A DNA stretch of 64,000 nucleotides from Symsagittifera roscoffensis (taxonomy: Eukaryota > Xenacoelomorpha > Acoela > Convolutidae): positions 60,500,594 to 60,564,593 of the forward strand of contig NC_087067.1 of the NCBI RefSeq assembly GCF_963678635.1. The letters run 5' to 3'. Position 1 is the stretch's first letter. Each line of letters opens with the position of its first letter. A program made the position numbers and the translations under genes. Positions 43,287 through 54,940 of this stretch are shown here, in pieces. The notes under the pieces were generated by a model. That model was not told the origin of the DNA and searched no databases. It was given only the letters and a program-made list of their open reading frames with translations.

Positions 43287-43398
43287 ATGTACAATTGGTA
43301 TCTATCATCACCCCTTTTGTCATCAAACGATTGACATAGTATGGAACAGTTTTTTTCAATTCCGTACTCAATTTATCAATCACAAAGTACGTTTTTAA
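43039..43398 (+). CDS. Small ORF overlapping the ATPase C-terminus
   Basis: 119 codons from a true ATG (43,039), in the +1 frame relative to the ATPase. It contains the helical block FLSECLVNLLRGELRDLQKED followed by a basic stretch (LTQKRTPLHKRRIIL). It overlaps the last 248 bp of the ATPase frame and the first 58 bp of the next ORF. Both overlapping frames are intact here although the rest of the locus is broken. The Leu/Cys-rich helix plus basic segment looks like a genuine small protein of the element; function unknown. Confidence 0.55.
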   Translation: MSTQYVSILPIFQKFSLRLRKQFILNRPKNFIQFLSECLVNLLRGELRDLQKEDLVKYQKEVSELTQKRTPLHKRRIILSSSKCTIGIYHHPFCHQTIDIVWNSFFQFRTQFINHKVRF

Positions 43399-43751
43399 GA
43401 AAACCAAAATTGGAACAAACGCAAGAAAAGGAGGAGACTGTACCAAAAAATTTTGATTCTGTTAACAGTGCTGTTAATGCGAGGTTGAAAACGAGCAACA
43501 AAATACACATTTTTGATTTAATTTTAAACTCTCCTAGAAGTAATCTCAGCCAGTCAGACAATATTATATTAGATACTCGAGATACAAAAGAATCTATTGT
43601 AGACTTTGGGTGTGCACTAAAGCGAAAAAATACCAATTTTCCAGATATTTACTTTACTATTTTGGAAGCAACTCAAATTCCTCCTAAACTTGTTATTAAC
43701 GAGAATGCCAGAGCAAAAGATAGAGGAACTTGGGTACCTTTCAAAACCTGA
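43341..43751 (+). CDS. 136-aa ORF between ATPase and integrase, intact
   Basis: ATG at 43,341, stop at 43,751, no interruption. The N-terminus is polar and disordered in look, the middle is rich in Ser/Asn (SPRSNLSQSDNIILDTRDTK), and the end holds KRKNTNFPDIYFTILEATQI and WVPFK. It overlaps the preceding ORF by 58 bp and the integrase start by 47 bp. A conserved small ORF next to the integrase is typical of these elements, but I cannot assign a role; structural or accessory is possible. Confidence 0.55.
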   Translation: MEQFFSIPYSIYQSQSTFLRKPKLEQTQEKEETVPKNFDSVNSAVNARLKTSNKIHIFDLILNSPRSNLSQSDNIILDTRDTKESIVDFGCALKRKNTNFPDIYFTILEATQIPPKLVINENARAKDRGTWVPFKT

Positions 43752-44640
43752 AAAGGTAAAACTAAACATAATGTATTCTGGGGGCAGAGCTGTGTACGGT
43801 TTTATTCAAAACTTGAGTAAAGCGAGTGGTTTATCAAAAAAGAAAGTAGAAAATTTTTTACAAACCCAGACGTCGTATACAAAATTTGGTCCACCAACCA
43901 GGTGTTTCCGAAGACTTCAAGCGTTTTCTAAATATATCATTAAAATCTGGTGGATGGGCTTTTGTCGACAAATTAGCGAGTCAAAACATTGGAGTCAAGG
44001 ATTTATTATTTGCTGTAGATATTTTTCCAAGATTTTTCAGAGTTCAAACAGTGGAAACAAAGTATGCCAAAGAAATTTTACAAGCTTTCAGAAAATTGAT
44101 TTCTCGAAAAAAACACTCCTGAAAAACTTTGGGCTGATAAAGGAACAGAATATGGGGGAACTTTTAAAAAATTTTGCAGGGAGAAAGACATTGAAGTTTA
44201 ATCAACAATGAGTGAAACAAAAACTGAATTAGCAGAGAGAGCAATTAAGTTTTCAAAATATATAATATATTGTTTCATTGAAGATCATGGTGAAACATTT
44301 ATCCCTAAATTACATCAATTTGTTTCTACAGTGAACTGTCACAAAAAATCGATCATTTGGAAAACCTCCCAGAGATGTGAAGAACAGTGATTATTTTACA
44401 ACTTTGTATAACAAATCGTTCAAGAAATATACTAAATCAAAACTCAAAATTGGTGATAGAGTTGCAATTTCGAAAAACGATTTTTCGATCCGAAAAGGGT
44501 ACAAACCACAGTTTACAAATGAAATTTTGGAAATTTCAGCAAAATCTACAAAACGCCTGCTACATACATCAGCAAAGATTTCGAAAAAGAAGAAATTCTG
44601 GGAAAGTTTTATAAAAAAAGCTTAGAAAATGTTCAGTTTA
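43705..44640 (+). pseudogene. Retroviral-type integrase of a Polinton-like element (broken)
   Basis: ATG at 43,705, inside the end of the previous ORF. First a helix-turn-helix-like N-terminal part (GRAVYGFIQNLSKASGLSKK). A frameshift near 43,948 falls where the first catalytic Asp would be, and that Asp is not visible. Frame 2 carries FVDKLASQNIGVKDLLFAVD; another frameshift near 44,118 leads to LWADKGTEYGGTFKKFC with the second Asp at 44,136 and LAERAIKFSK with Glu at 44,235; one TAA (44,199) lies between. A last frame (44,377-44,625) carries a basic C-terminal domain (KIGDRVAISKNDF). Four frames are needed, so the gene is dead. It is a different lineage from the integrase at 37 kb. Confidence 0.8.
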
Positions 44641-44658
44641 AAGGTAAGTCATTTTTAA

Positions 44659-45545
44659 AATGAATTTCTATCGATCAGTTGTCATGAATTCTTTTTACTA
44701 TTGAGCTAGTTTCTTAGTTTCTAATGCTTCTTTTAATTGTTATCCGAATAATAGTCTTAGTTCCTTTACAATTTTTCTACCGGAACAAATACATCTAAAA
44801 GGAGAATGGGAGGTTGCTAATTCAGAAATATCGTACCCTTCATTGTTCCAAAACGTTACAGAGGGAAAGTTTACTTCGATAGATGGACGAGAAAGTCCTG
44901 CGGAAAAAAGAAAGATTCAACCGATGCATACTGAACCTGAATTGTATTCAAGTATTGCTGATATAGTTGTAGCCATGAATGACAAAGGTCGAAAACGTAT
45001 GGGCGCACAAATTATGAATATAACGGAATTTAATTATCAGTAGATAAGATGACACAAAAATTGCCATTCATTTAACTGAGGATCAATCAGTGTTTATGAT
45101 TCAAAGTGCTGTTTTGAGTCACATTTTTGGTTGTGATTTAGAACAAAATCAGACAGGTGTTATAATGAAAAGAAAAGGACCACATTATCCTCAGTATTCT
45201 TACGACATTATAAGAATACATTCCCTAATAATTTATAGTGATATTATAGAATATAACATAGTAGGCGATACAAAAACTCCTTTACTGCGTTGTATTCTTT
45301 TCATTTCCAAAGTAAAAAATGGAGACATAAAATCTACAGGACAGTACATATCTACAGGACAGTACAGAATAGTATCGTACACATCAATCCTTCACAAATC
45401 TACAATTCTAAAAAACTGTTAAAAAACTCTTTCCATAGCATAAAAATAGAACTAAAGAAAAGTATGGGTGAAAAATTCCTTTTGTGTCTGTAGGAATTAC
45501 ACGAGTTGTTCGCTTGTTTCGCAAGTTTTCGGTTAATCTTTTTTG
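44659..45545 (+). pseudogene. Capsid-like (minor capsid/penton candidate) gene of the Polinton-like element (broken)
   Basis: Starts at ATG 44,659 or 44,683. An early TGA is followed by beta-rich sequence (LPEQIHLKGEWEVANSEISY, then FQNVTEGKF). A frameshift near 45,043 leads to SHIFGCDLEQNQTGV, RIHSLIIYSDIIEYNIVGD and TPLLRCILFISKVKNGDI. Further shifts lead to LLKNSFHSIKIEL and an end with GITRVVRLF. Alternating strand patterns and the place between integrase and the small basic gene suggest a virion jelly-roll protein such as the penton-like minor capsid of adintoviruses. This is inference from order and look. An 18-bp tandem duplication (ATCTACAGGACAGTACAT) lies near 45,339-45,375. Confidence 0.55.
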
Positions 45546-45563
45546 ATTTATACTTCATACGAA

Positions 45564-45875
45564 ATGGTTGCCCAATTTTCAGCTAAATTTACTATTTTTC
45601 GTGGACATGCAAGACAGCGTGGAAAAGGTTTTGGTGCTCTTGCACAAACTCTTGGGAGAACTGCAATTCCCTTTATTAATAAATATCTAGTCCCAGCTGC
45701 AAAAAGAATCGAAGCAGATTTATTTGAAATCGCTGCTCCAGAGATTGGAGAAATTGTCAGCGGACGAAAAAAACTCAAAAAATTTGCAAAAGATGTTGGA
45801 ACAAGAACAGTTCGAAAACAGTTGGAAGGTGGAAAAAAGAAATCCCAGCAATGTCCGTCGGTCACTGAATCATAA
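45564..45875 (+). pseudogene. Small basic core-like protein, tail replaced by satellite
   Basis: ATG at 45,564. About 94 codons of original sequence: a Gly/Arg-rich start (RGHARQRGKGFGALAQ), an amphipathic GRTAIPFINKYLVPAAKR segment, and a Lys/Arg-rich end (GRKKLKKFAKDVGTRTVRKQ). This layout is like the small basic core (pX-like) proteins of adintovirus/Polinton virions, which bind packaged DNA. From about 45,848 the frame reads into the 92-bp satellite (QCPSVTES) and stops at 45,875, so the natural C-terminus is lost. The virion role is inferred. Confidence 0.55.
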
Positions 45876-48086
45876 TGTCATAGACCTTTGTTCGTGTTTC
45901 CGCACCCGTTTGTTGTCCAGAAGTCGTTAAGTTGATGTAACAATGTCCGTCAGACACTGAAACATAATGTCATAGACCTCTTTTTGTGTTTCCGCTCAGA
46001 TTCAATGTCCAGAAGTCGGTTAGTTGATGTAACAAGGCTCATCGGTCTTTGAAAAAAAACGTCATAGACCTTATCGGTGTCTCCGCACCCATTTTATGTC
46101 CAGTAGTCGGTGAGGTGAGTTGATTTAGCAATGCCCGTCGGTCATTAAAACATCATGTCATAGACCTTTATCGTTGTTTCCGCTCACATTTTATGTCCGA
46201 GAGTCGGTTAGTTGATGTAATAATGCCCGTCGGTCACTGAAACATAATGTCATAGACTTTTATCGGTCTTTTCGCACCCATTTTATGTTCAGAAGTTGGT
46301 TAGTTGATGTATTAATGTCCTTTGGTCATTGAAACATCAAGCCATAGACCTTTATTGAAGTTTCCGCAACCATTTTATGTCCAGGAGTCGGTGTATTGTT
46401 GTAACGATGTCTGTTGGTTACTGAAACATAATGTCCTAGAACTTTATCGGCTTTTCCGCACTCATTTTATGTTCAGGAGTCGGTTAGTTGATGTAACAAT
46501 GTCCTTCGGTAAATGAAGTTTAATGTCCTAAGCTTTATTGGTGTTTCCGCACCAATTTTAAGTCCAAGAGTCTGTTAGTTGATGTAACAAGGTCCGTCGG
46601 TCACTGAATCATAATGTCATAGACCTTTGTTGTTGTTTCCGCACCCATTTGTTGTCCAGAAGTCGGTAAGTTGCTGTAACAATGTCCGTCGGTCACAGAA
46701 ACATAATGTCATAGACCTGTTTTTGTGTTTCCGCTCCCATTCAATGTCCAGGAGGCGGATAGTTGATGTAACAATGCTCATCGGTCTTTGAAAAATAATG
46801 TCATAGACTTTATCGGTGTCTCCGCACCCATTTTAAATCCAGTAGTCGGTGAGCTGATGTAGTAATGCCCGTCGGTCATTGAAACATAATGTCATAGAAA
46901 TTTATTTGTGTTTTCGCTCACATTTTATGTCCAGGAGCCTGTTAGTTGATGTAACAATGCCCGTCGCTCACTGAAACATAATGTCATGGACTTTATTCGT
47001 CTTTCCGCACCCATTTTATGTTCAGGAGTCGGTTAGTTGATGTAAAAATGTCCTTCGGTAAATGAAATATAATATCATAGGCCTTAATTGGTGTTTTCGC
47101 ACCTATTTCATGTCCAGAAGTCGTTGGTTGATGTAACAATGTCTGTCGGTCACTGAAACTTAATGTCATAGACGTTTATCGAAGTTTCCGCAACCATTTT
47201 TTGTCCAGGAGTCGGTTTATTGTTGTAACTATGTCTGTTGGCCACTGAAACATAACGTCATAGACCTTTATCGGTCTTTCCGCACACATTTTTTGAACAG
47301 GAGTCATTAAGTTGATGTAACAATGTCCATCGTCACTGTGACTGAAACATAACAATTTCACTGAAACATAACGTCTTAGATCTTTATTGGTGTTTTCGCA
47401 CCAATTTTATGTCCAAGAGTCGGTTAGTTGATGTAACATGGTCCGTCGATCACTGAATCATAATGTCATAGGTCTTTATTGGTGTTTCCCCACCCATTTG
47501 TTGTCCAGAAGTCGGTAAGTTGATGTAACATTGTCCGTCGGTCACTGAAACATAATGTCATAGACCTCTTTTTGTGTTTCCGCTCCCATTCAATGTCCAG
47601 GAGTCGGTTTGTTGATGTAACAATGCTCATCGGTCTTTGAAAAATAATGTCATAGACCTTATCGGTGTCTCGGCAACCATTTTATGTCCAGGAGTCGGTG
47701 AGTTGATGTAACAATGCCAGTCGGTCACTGAAACATAAGGTCATAGACCTTTTTTGGTCTTTCCGCACCCGTTTATTGTCCAGAAGTCGGTAAGTTGATG
47801 TAACAATGTCCGTCGGTCACTGAAACATACTGTCATAGAACTGTTTTTTTGTTTCCGCTCCCACTCAAAGTCCAGGAGTCGGTTAGTTGATGTAACGATG
47901 CTCATCGGTCTTTGAAACATAATGTCATAGACCTCTTTTTGTGTTTCCGCTCCCATTAAATGTCCAGGAGTCAGTTAGTTGATGTAACAATGCTCATCAG
48001 TCTTTGAAACATAATGTCATAGAGCTTATTGCTGTCTCCGCACCCATTTTATGTCCAGGAGTCGGTTAGTTGTTGTAACAAGGCCC

Positions 48087-49330
48087 GTCAGTAACTGAAA
48101 CATAATGTCATAGACCTTCATTGGTGTTTCCGCACCCATTTTGTGTCCAGGAGTCGGTCACTGAAACATAATGTCATAGACCTATTTTGTGTTTCCGCTC
48201 CCATTCAATGTCCAGGAGTCGGTTAGTCGTTGCAACAATGCCCGCCGGTCACTGAAACATAATGCCATAGACCTTTATTGGTCTTTCCGCACCCGTTTGT
48301 TGTCCAGAAGTCGGTATGTTGATGTTAAAATGTCAGTCGGTCACTGAAACATAAAGTCATAGACCTCTTTTTGTGTTTCCGCTCCCATTCAATGTCCAGG
48401 AGTCTGTTAGTTGATGTAACAATGCTCATCAGTCTTTGAAACATAATGTCATAGACCTTATTGGTGTCTCCGCACCCATTTTATGTCCAGGAGTCGGTTA
48501 ATTGATTTAACAATGTCTTTCGGTGACTGAAATAAAATGTCATAGACCTTTATCGGTGTTTCCGCACCCATTTTATGTCCAGGAGTCGGTTAGTTGTTGT
48601 AAAGAGGCGCGCCGGTCACTGAAACATAATGTCATATTTATTTATCGGTCTTTCCGCACCCATTTCATGTCCAGGAGCCGGTTAGTTGATGTAAAAATGC
48701 CCGTCAGTAACTGAAACATAATGTCATAGACCTTCATTGGTGTTTCCGCACCCATTTTGTGTCCAGGAGTCGGTCACTGAAACATAATGTCATAGACCTA
48801 TTTTGTGTTTCCGCTCCCATTCAATGTCCATGAGTCGGTTAGTCGTTGCAACGATGCCCGCCGGTCACTGAAACATAATGCCATAGACCTTTATTGGTCT
48901 TTCCGCACCCGTTTGTTGTCCAGAAGTCGGTATGTTGATGTTAAAATGTCAGTCGGTCACTGAAACATAAAGTCATAGACCTCTTTTTGTGTTTCCGCTC
49001 CCATTCAATGTCCAGGAGTCAGTTAGTTGATGTAACAATGCTCATCAGTCTTTGAAACATAATGTCATAGACCTTATTGGTGTCTCCGCACCCATTTTAT
49101 GTCCAGGAGTCGGTTAATTGATTTAACAATGTCTTTCGGTGACTGAAATAAAATGTCATAGACCTTTATCGGTGTTTCCGCACCCATTTTATGTCCAGGA
49201 GTCGGTTAGTTGTTGTAAAGAGGCGCGCCGGTCACTGAGACATAATGTCATATTTATTTATCGGTCTTTCCGCACCCATTTCATGTCCAGGAGCCGGTTA
49301 GTTGATGTAAAAATGCCCGTCAGTAACTGA
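48087..49330. repeat. 616-bp higher-order repeat, two full copies
   Basis: The phrase CGTCAGTAACTGAAACATAA followed by an identical context occurs at 48,087, 48,703 and 49,319. 616 bp equals six full monomers plus one shortened monomer of about 65 bp (near 48,147 and 48,763, where GAGTCGGT runs straight into CACTGAAAC). The copies are almost identical, hence recent. Confidence 0.9.
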
Positions 49331-49699
49331 AACATAATGTCATAGACCTTCATTGGTGTTTCCGCACCCATTTTGTGTCCAGGAGTCGGGCACTGAAACA
49401 TAACGTCATAGACCTATTTTGTGTTTCAGCTCCCATTCAATGTCCAGGAGTCGGTTAGTTATTGCAACAATGCCCGCTGGTCACTGAAACATAATGCCAT
49501 AGATCTTTATTGGTCTTTCCGCACCCGTTTGTTGTCCAGAAGTCGGTATGTTGATGTAAAAATGTCAATCGGTCACTAAAACATAATGTCACAGACCTCT
49601 TTTTGTGTTTCCGGTACCATTCAATGTCCAGGAGTCAGTTAGTTGATGTAACAAGGCTCATCAGTCTTTGAAACATAATGTCATAGACCTTATTGGTGT

Positions 49700-51400
49700 C
49701 TCGGTTAATTGGAGTCGGTTAATTGATGTAACAATGTCTTTCGGTGACTGAAATAAAATGTCATAGATCTTCGTCGGTGTTTTTGCACCTATTTTATGTC
49801 CAGAAGTCAGTTAGTTGATGTAACAAAGCCCGTCGGTAACTGAAACATAATGTAATAGACCTTTATCGGTGTTTCCGCACCCATTTTATGCCAAGAGTTG
49901 GTTTGTTGATGTAACAATGTCCGTCGGTCACTGAATCATAATGTCATAGACCTCTTTTTGTGTTTCCGCTCCCATTCAATGTCCAGGAGTCGGTTAATTG
50001 ATGTAACAATGCTCATCGGTCTTTGAAACATAATGTCATAGACCTTATCGGTGTCTCCGTACCCATTTATTGTCCAGGTGTCTGTGAGTTGATGTAACAA
50101 TGCCAGTCGGTCACTGAAACATAATGTCAAAGACCTTTATTGGTCTTTCCGCACCCGTTTGTTGTTCAGAAGTCGGTATGTTGATGTAACAATGCCCGCC
50201 GGTCACTGAAACATAATGCCATAGACCTTTATTGGTCTTTCCGCACCCATTTCATGTCCAGGAGTCGGTTAGATGATGTAACAATATCTTTCGGTGACTG
50301 AAATAAAATGTCATAGATCTTCGTCGGTGTTTTTGCACCTATGTTATGTCCAGAAGTCAGTTAGTTGATGTAACAATGCCCGTCGGTAACTGAAACATAA
50401 TGTCATAGACCTTTGTCGGTGTTTCCGCACCCATTTTATGCCAAGAGTTGGTTTGTTGATGTAACAATGTCCGTCGGTCACTGAATCATAATGTCATAGA
50501 CCTCTTTTTGTGTTTCCGCTCCCATTCAATGTCCATGAGTCGGTTAATTGATGTAACAATGATCATCGGTCTTTGAAACATAATGTCATAGACCTTATCG
50601 GTGTCTCCGTACCCATTTATTGTCCAGGAGTCTGTGAGTTGATGTAACAATGCCAGTCGGTCACTGAAACATAATGTCAAAGACCTTTATTGGTCTTTCC
50701 GCACCCGTTTGTTGTCCAGAAGTCGGTATGTTGATGTAAAAATGTCAGTCGGTCACTGAAACATAATGTCATAGACCTATTTTGTGTTTCCGCTCCCATT
50801 CAATGTCCAGGAGTCGGTTAGTTGTTGTAACAATGCCCGCCGGTCACTGAAACATAATGCCATAGACCTTAATTGGTCTTTCCGCACCCATTTCATGTCC
50901 AGGAGTCGGTTAGTTGATGTAACAATATCTTTCGGTGACTGAAATAAAATGTCATAGATCTTCTTCGGTGTTTTTGCACCTATTTTATGTCCAGAAGTCA
51001 GTTAGTTGATTAACAATGCCCGTCGGTAACTGAAACATAATGTCATAGACCTTTATCGGTGTTTCCGCACCCATTTTATGGCAAGAGTTGGTTGGTTGAT
51101 GTAACAATGTCCGTCGGTCACTGAATCATAATGTCATAGACCTCTTTTTGTGTTTCGGATCCCATCCAATGTCCAGGATTCGGTTAATTGATGTAACAAT
51201 GCTCATCGGTCTTTGAAACATAATGTCATAGACCTTATCGGTGTCTTCGTACCCATTTAATGTCCAGGAGTCTGTGAGTTGATGTAACAATGCCAGTCGG
51301 TCACTGAAACATAATGTCAAAGGCCTTTACTGGTCTTTCCGCACCCGTTTGTTGTCCAGAAGTTGGTATGTTGATGTAAAAATGTCAGTCGGTCACTGAA
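49700..51400. repeat. Related higher-order repeats with 550 and 640 bp offsets
   Basis: Matching variant monomers (CTGAATCATAATGTCATAGA followed by a CTCTTTTTG variant) occur at 49,931, 50,481 and 51,121. Offsets of 550 and 640 bp correspond to about six and seven monomers, pointing to duplication of a block followed by gain or loss of one monomer. Confidence 0.8.
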
Positions 51401-54400
51401 ACATAATGTCATAGACCTCTTTTTGTGTTTCCGCTCCCATTCAATGTCCACGAGTCAGTTAGTTGATGTAACAATGCTCATCAGTCTTTGAAACATAATG
51501 TCATAGACCTTATTGCTGTCTCCGCACCCATTTTATGTCCAGGAGTCGGTTAGTTGTTGTAACAAGGCCCGCCGGTCACTGAAACATAATGTCATAGACA
51601 TTTTTTGGTCTTCCCGCACCCATTTCATGTCCAGGAGTCGGTTAGTTGATGTAATAATGTCCTTCGGTAATGAACTTATAGAACTTATAGAACGGTCATA
51701 GAACTTCGTCGGTGTGGATGCACCTATTTTATGTCCACAAGTCAGTTAGTTGGTGTAACAATGCCCGTCGGTAACTGAAACATAATGTGATAGACCTTCA
51801 TTGGTGTTTCCGCACCCATTTAATGTCCAGTAGTCGGTCACTGAAACATAATGTCATAGACCTCTTTTCGTGTTTCCGCTCCCATTCAATGTCCAGGAAT
51901 CGGTGAGTTGATTTAACAATGCCGGTCGATTACTGAAACATAATATCATAGAACTTTATTGGTGTTCCCGCAACCGTTTGTTGTCCAGAAGTCGGTAAGT
52001 TGATGTAACAATGTCTGTCGGTCACTGAAACATAATGTCATAGACCTCTTTTTGTCTTTCCGCTCCCATTCAATGTCCAGGAGTCGGTTAGTTGTTGTAA
52101 CAATGCCCGCTGGTCACTGAAACATAATGCCATAGACCTTTATTGGTTTCTCCGCACCCATTTCATGTCCAGGAGTCGGTTAGTTGATGTACCAATGTCC
52201 TTCGGAAACTGAAAAAGGATGTCATACACCTTCGTCGCTGTTTACGCACCTATTTTATGTCCACAAGTCAGTTAGTTGATGCAACAATGTCCGTCGGTCA
52301 CTGAATCAAAATCACAAAGACCATTGTCGGTGTTTCCGCACCCGTTTCATGTCCAGGAATCGGTGAGTTGATTTAACAATGCCGGTCGGTCCTTGAAACA
52401 TAATGTCATAGAACTTTATTGGTGTTCCCACACCCGTTTGTTGTCCAGAAGTAGGTAAGTTGATGTAACAATGTCCGTCGGTCATTGAAACATAATGTCA
52501 TAGACCTCTTTTTGTCTTTCCGCTCCCATTCAATGTCCAGGAGTCGGTTAGTTGTTGTAACAATGCCCGCTGGTCACTGAAACATAGTGTCATAGACCTT
52601 CATCTGTCTTTCCGCGCCCATTTCATGTCCAGCAGTCAGTTAGTTGATGTAACAATGTCATTTTATGTCCAGGAGTCTGTTAGTTGATGTGAAAATACCC
52701 ATCGGTCAGTGAAATGTTATGTCAAAGATCTTGATCGCTGTTTCCGCAGCCATTTTATGTCCAGGAGTCGGTTATTTGATGTAACAGTGCCCGTGGGTCA
52801 ATGAAAATTGATGCCATAGATCTTTTTTGGTGTTTCCACACCCATTTTATGTCCAGGAGTTGGTTAACTGATAACAAAATGTCCAACGGTCATTGAAACA
52901 TAAGGTCATAGACCTCCATCAGTTCTGCCGCAATAATTTTCTGTCCAGTAGTCGGTTAGTTGATGTAACAATGCCCGTCGGTCACTGAAACATAATGACT
53001 TAGATCTAGATTGATGTTTTTGCACCAATTTTTGTGTCCAATAGTCGGTCAGTTGATCTAACAATGCCTTTCGATCACTGAAACATAACGTCATAATCCT
53101 TTATTGGTGTTTCCGTACTTATTTTATTTCCGGGAGTTGGTTAATTGTTAGAACAATGTCCGTCGGTCATTGAAACATAATATCAGAGACCTCAATTGGT
53201 TTTGCTGAAATAATTTTCTGTCCAGTAGTCGGTTAGTTGATGTAACAATGCCCGTCGGTCATTGAAACATAATGTCATAGAGCTTTTTGGTGTTTCCGCA
53301 ATCACTTCATGTCCAGGAGTCTATTGGTTGATGTATTAATGTCCGTCGATCACTGAGACATAATGTCATAGACCTGAATCGGTGTTGCCGCAACAGTTTT
53401 ATGTCCAGGAGTCGGCTAGTTGACGTAACAATGCCCGTCGGTCACTGAAACATACTGTCTTAGTTCTAGATCGATGGTACCACAGCAATTTTATGTCCAG
53501 TAGTCGGTAAGTTGATCTAACAATGCCTTTCGCTCACTGAAACATAACGTCATAATCCTTTATCGGTGTTTCCGTACACATTTTATGTCCGGGAGTTGGT
53601 TAGTTGTTAGAAAAATGTCCGTCGGTCATTGAAACATAATATTAGAGACCTCAATCGGTTTTGCTGCAATAAATTTCTGTCCAGTAGTCGGTTAGTTGAT
53701 GTAACAATGCCCGTCGGTTGTTGAAATATAATGTCATAGAGCTTTTTGGTGTTACCGCAATCACTTCATGTCCAGGAGTCTATTGGTTGATGTATTAATG
53801 TCCGTCGAACACTGAATCATAATGCCATAGATCTTTATTGGTCTTTCCGCACTCATTTCATGTCCAGGAGTCGGTTAGTTGATGTAGCAATGTCCTTCGG
53901 TATCTGAAAAATAATGTCATTGATCTTCGTCGGTGTTTACGCACCTACTTTATGTCCACAAGTCAGTTAGTTGATGTAACAATGCCCGTCGGTAACTGAA
54001 ACATAATGTCATAGACCTTCATTGGTGTTTCCGCACCCATTCAATGTCCAGGAGTCGGTTAGTTGTTGTAACAATGCCCCCCCGGTCACTGAAACATATT
54101 GCCATAGACCTTTAATGGTCTCCCCGCGCCCATTTCATGTCCAGGAGTCGGTTAATTGATGTACCAATGTCCTTCGGTATCTGAAAAATAATGGCATTGA
54201 TCTTCATCGGTGTTAACGCACCTATTTTATGTCCACAAGTCAGTTAGTTGATGTAACAATGCCCGTCGGTAACTGAAACATAAGGCCATAGACCTTTAAT
54301 GGTCTCTCCGCGCCCATTTCATGTCCATGAGTCGGTTAGTTGATGTACCAATGTCTTTCGGTATCTGAAACAAAATGTCATTGACCTTCGTCGGTGTTAA

Positions 54401-54940
54401 CGCACCTATTTTATGTCCACAAGTCAGTTAGTTGATGTAACAAGGCCGGCGGTAACTGAAACATAATGTCATAGACCTTCATTGGTGTTTCCGCACCCAT
54501 TCAATGTCCAGGAGTCGGTTAGTTGATGTAATAAGGGTCATCGTTCTTTGAAACATAATGTCATAGACCTTATCAGTGTCTCCGCACGCTTTTCATGTCC
54601 ACAATCGGTGAATTGATTTAACAATGCCGGTCGGTCACTGAAATATAATGTCATAGAACTTTATTGGTGCTCCCGCACCCGTTTGTTGTCCAGAAGTCGG
54701 TAAGTTGATGTAACAAAGAACTTTATTGGTGCTCCCGCACCCGTCTGTTGTCCAGAAGTCGGCAAGTTGATGTAACAATGTCCGTCGGTCACTGAAACAT
54801 AATGTCATAGAACTATTTTTGTCTTTCCGCTACCATTCAATGTCCAGGAGTCGGTTAGTTGTTGTAACAATGCCCGCTGGTCACTGAAACATAATGTCAT
54901 AGACCTTTATCGGTCTTTCCACACCCATTTTATGTCCAGG

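Noticed and set aside
53000-53700. A CENP-B-box-like centromere motif in the satellite
   Set aside because: No monomer region fits the TTCG-N4-A-N2-CGGGA pattern on either strand by eye, so no centromere claim is based on this.
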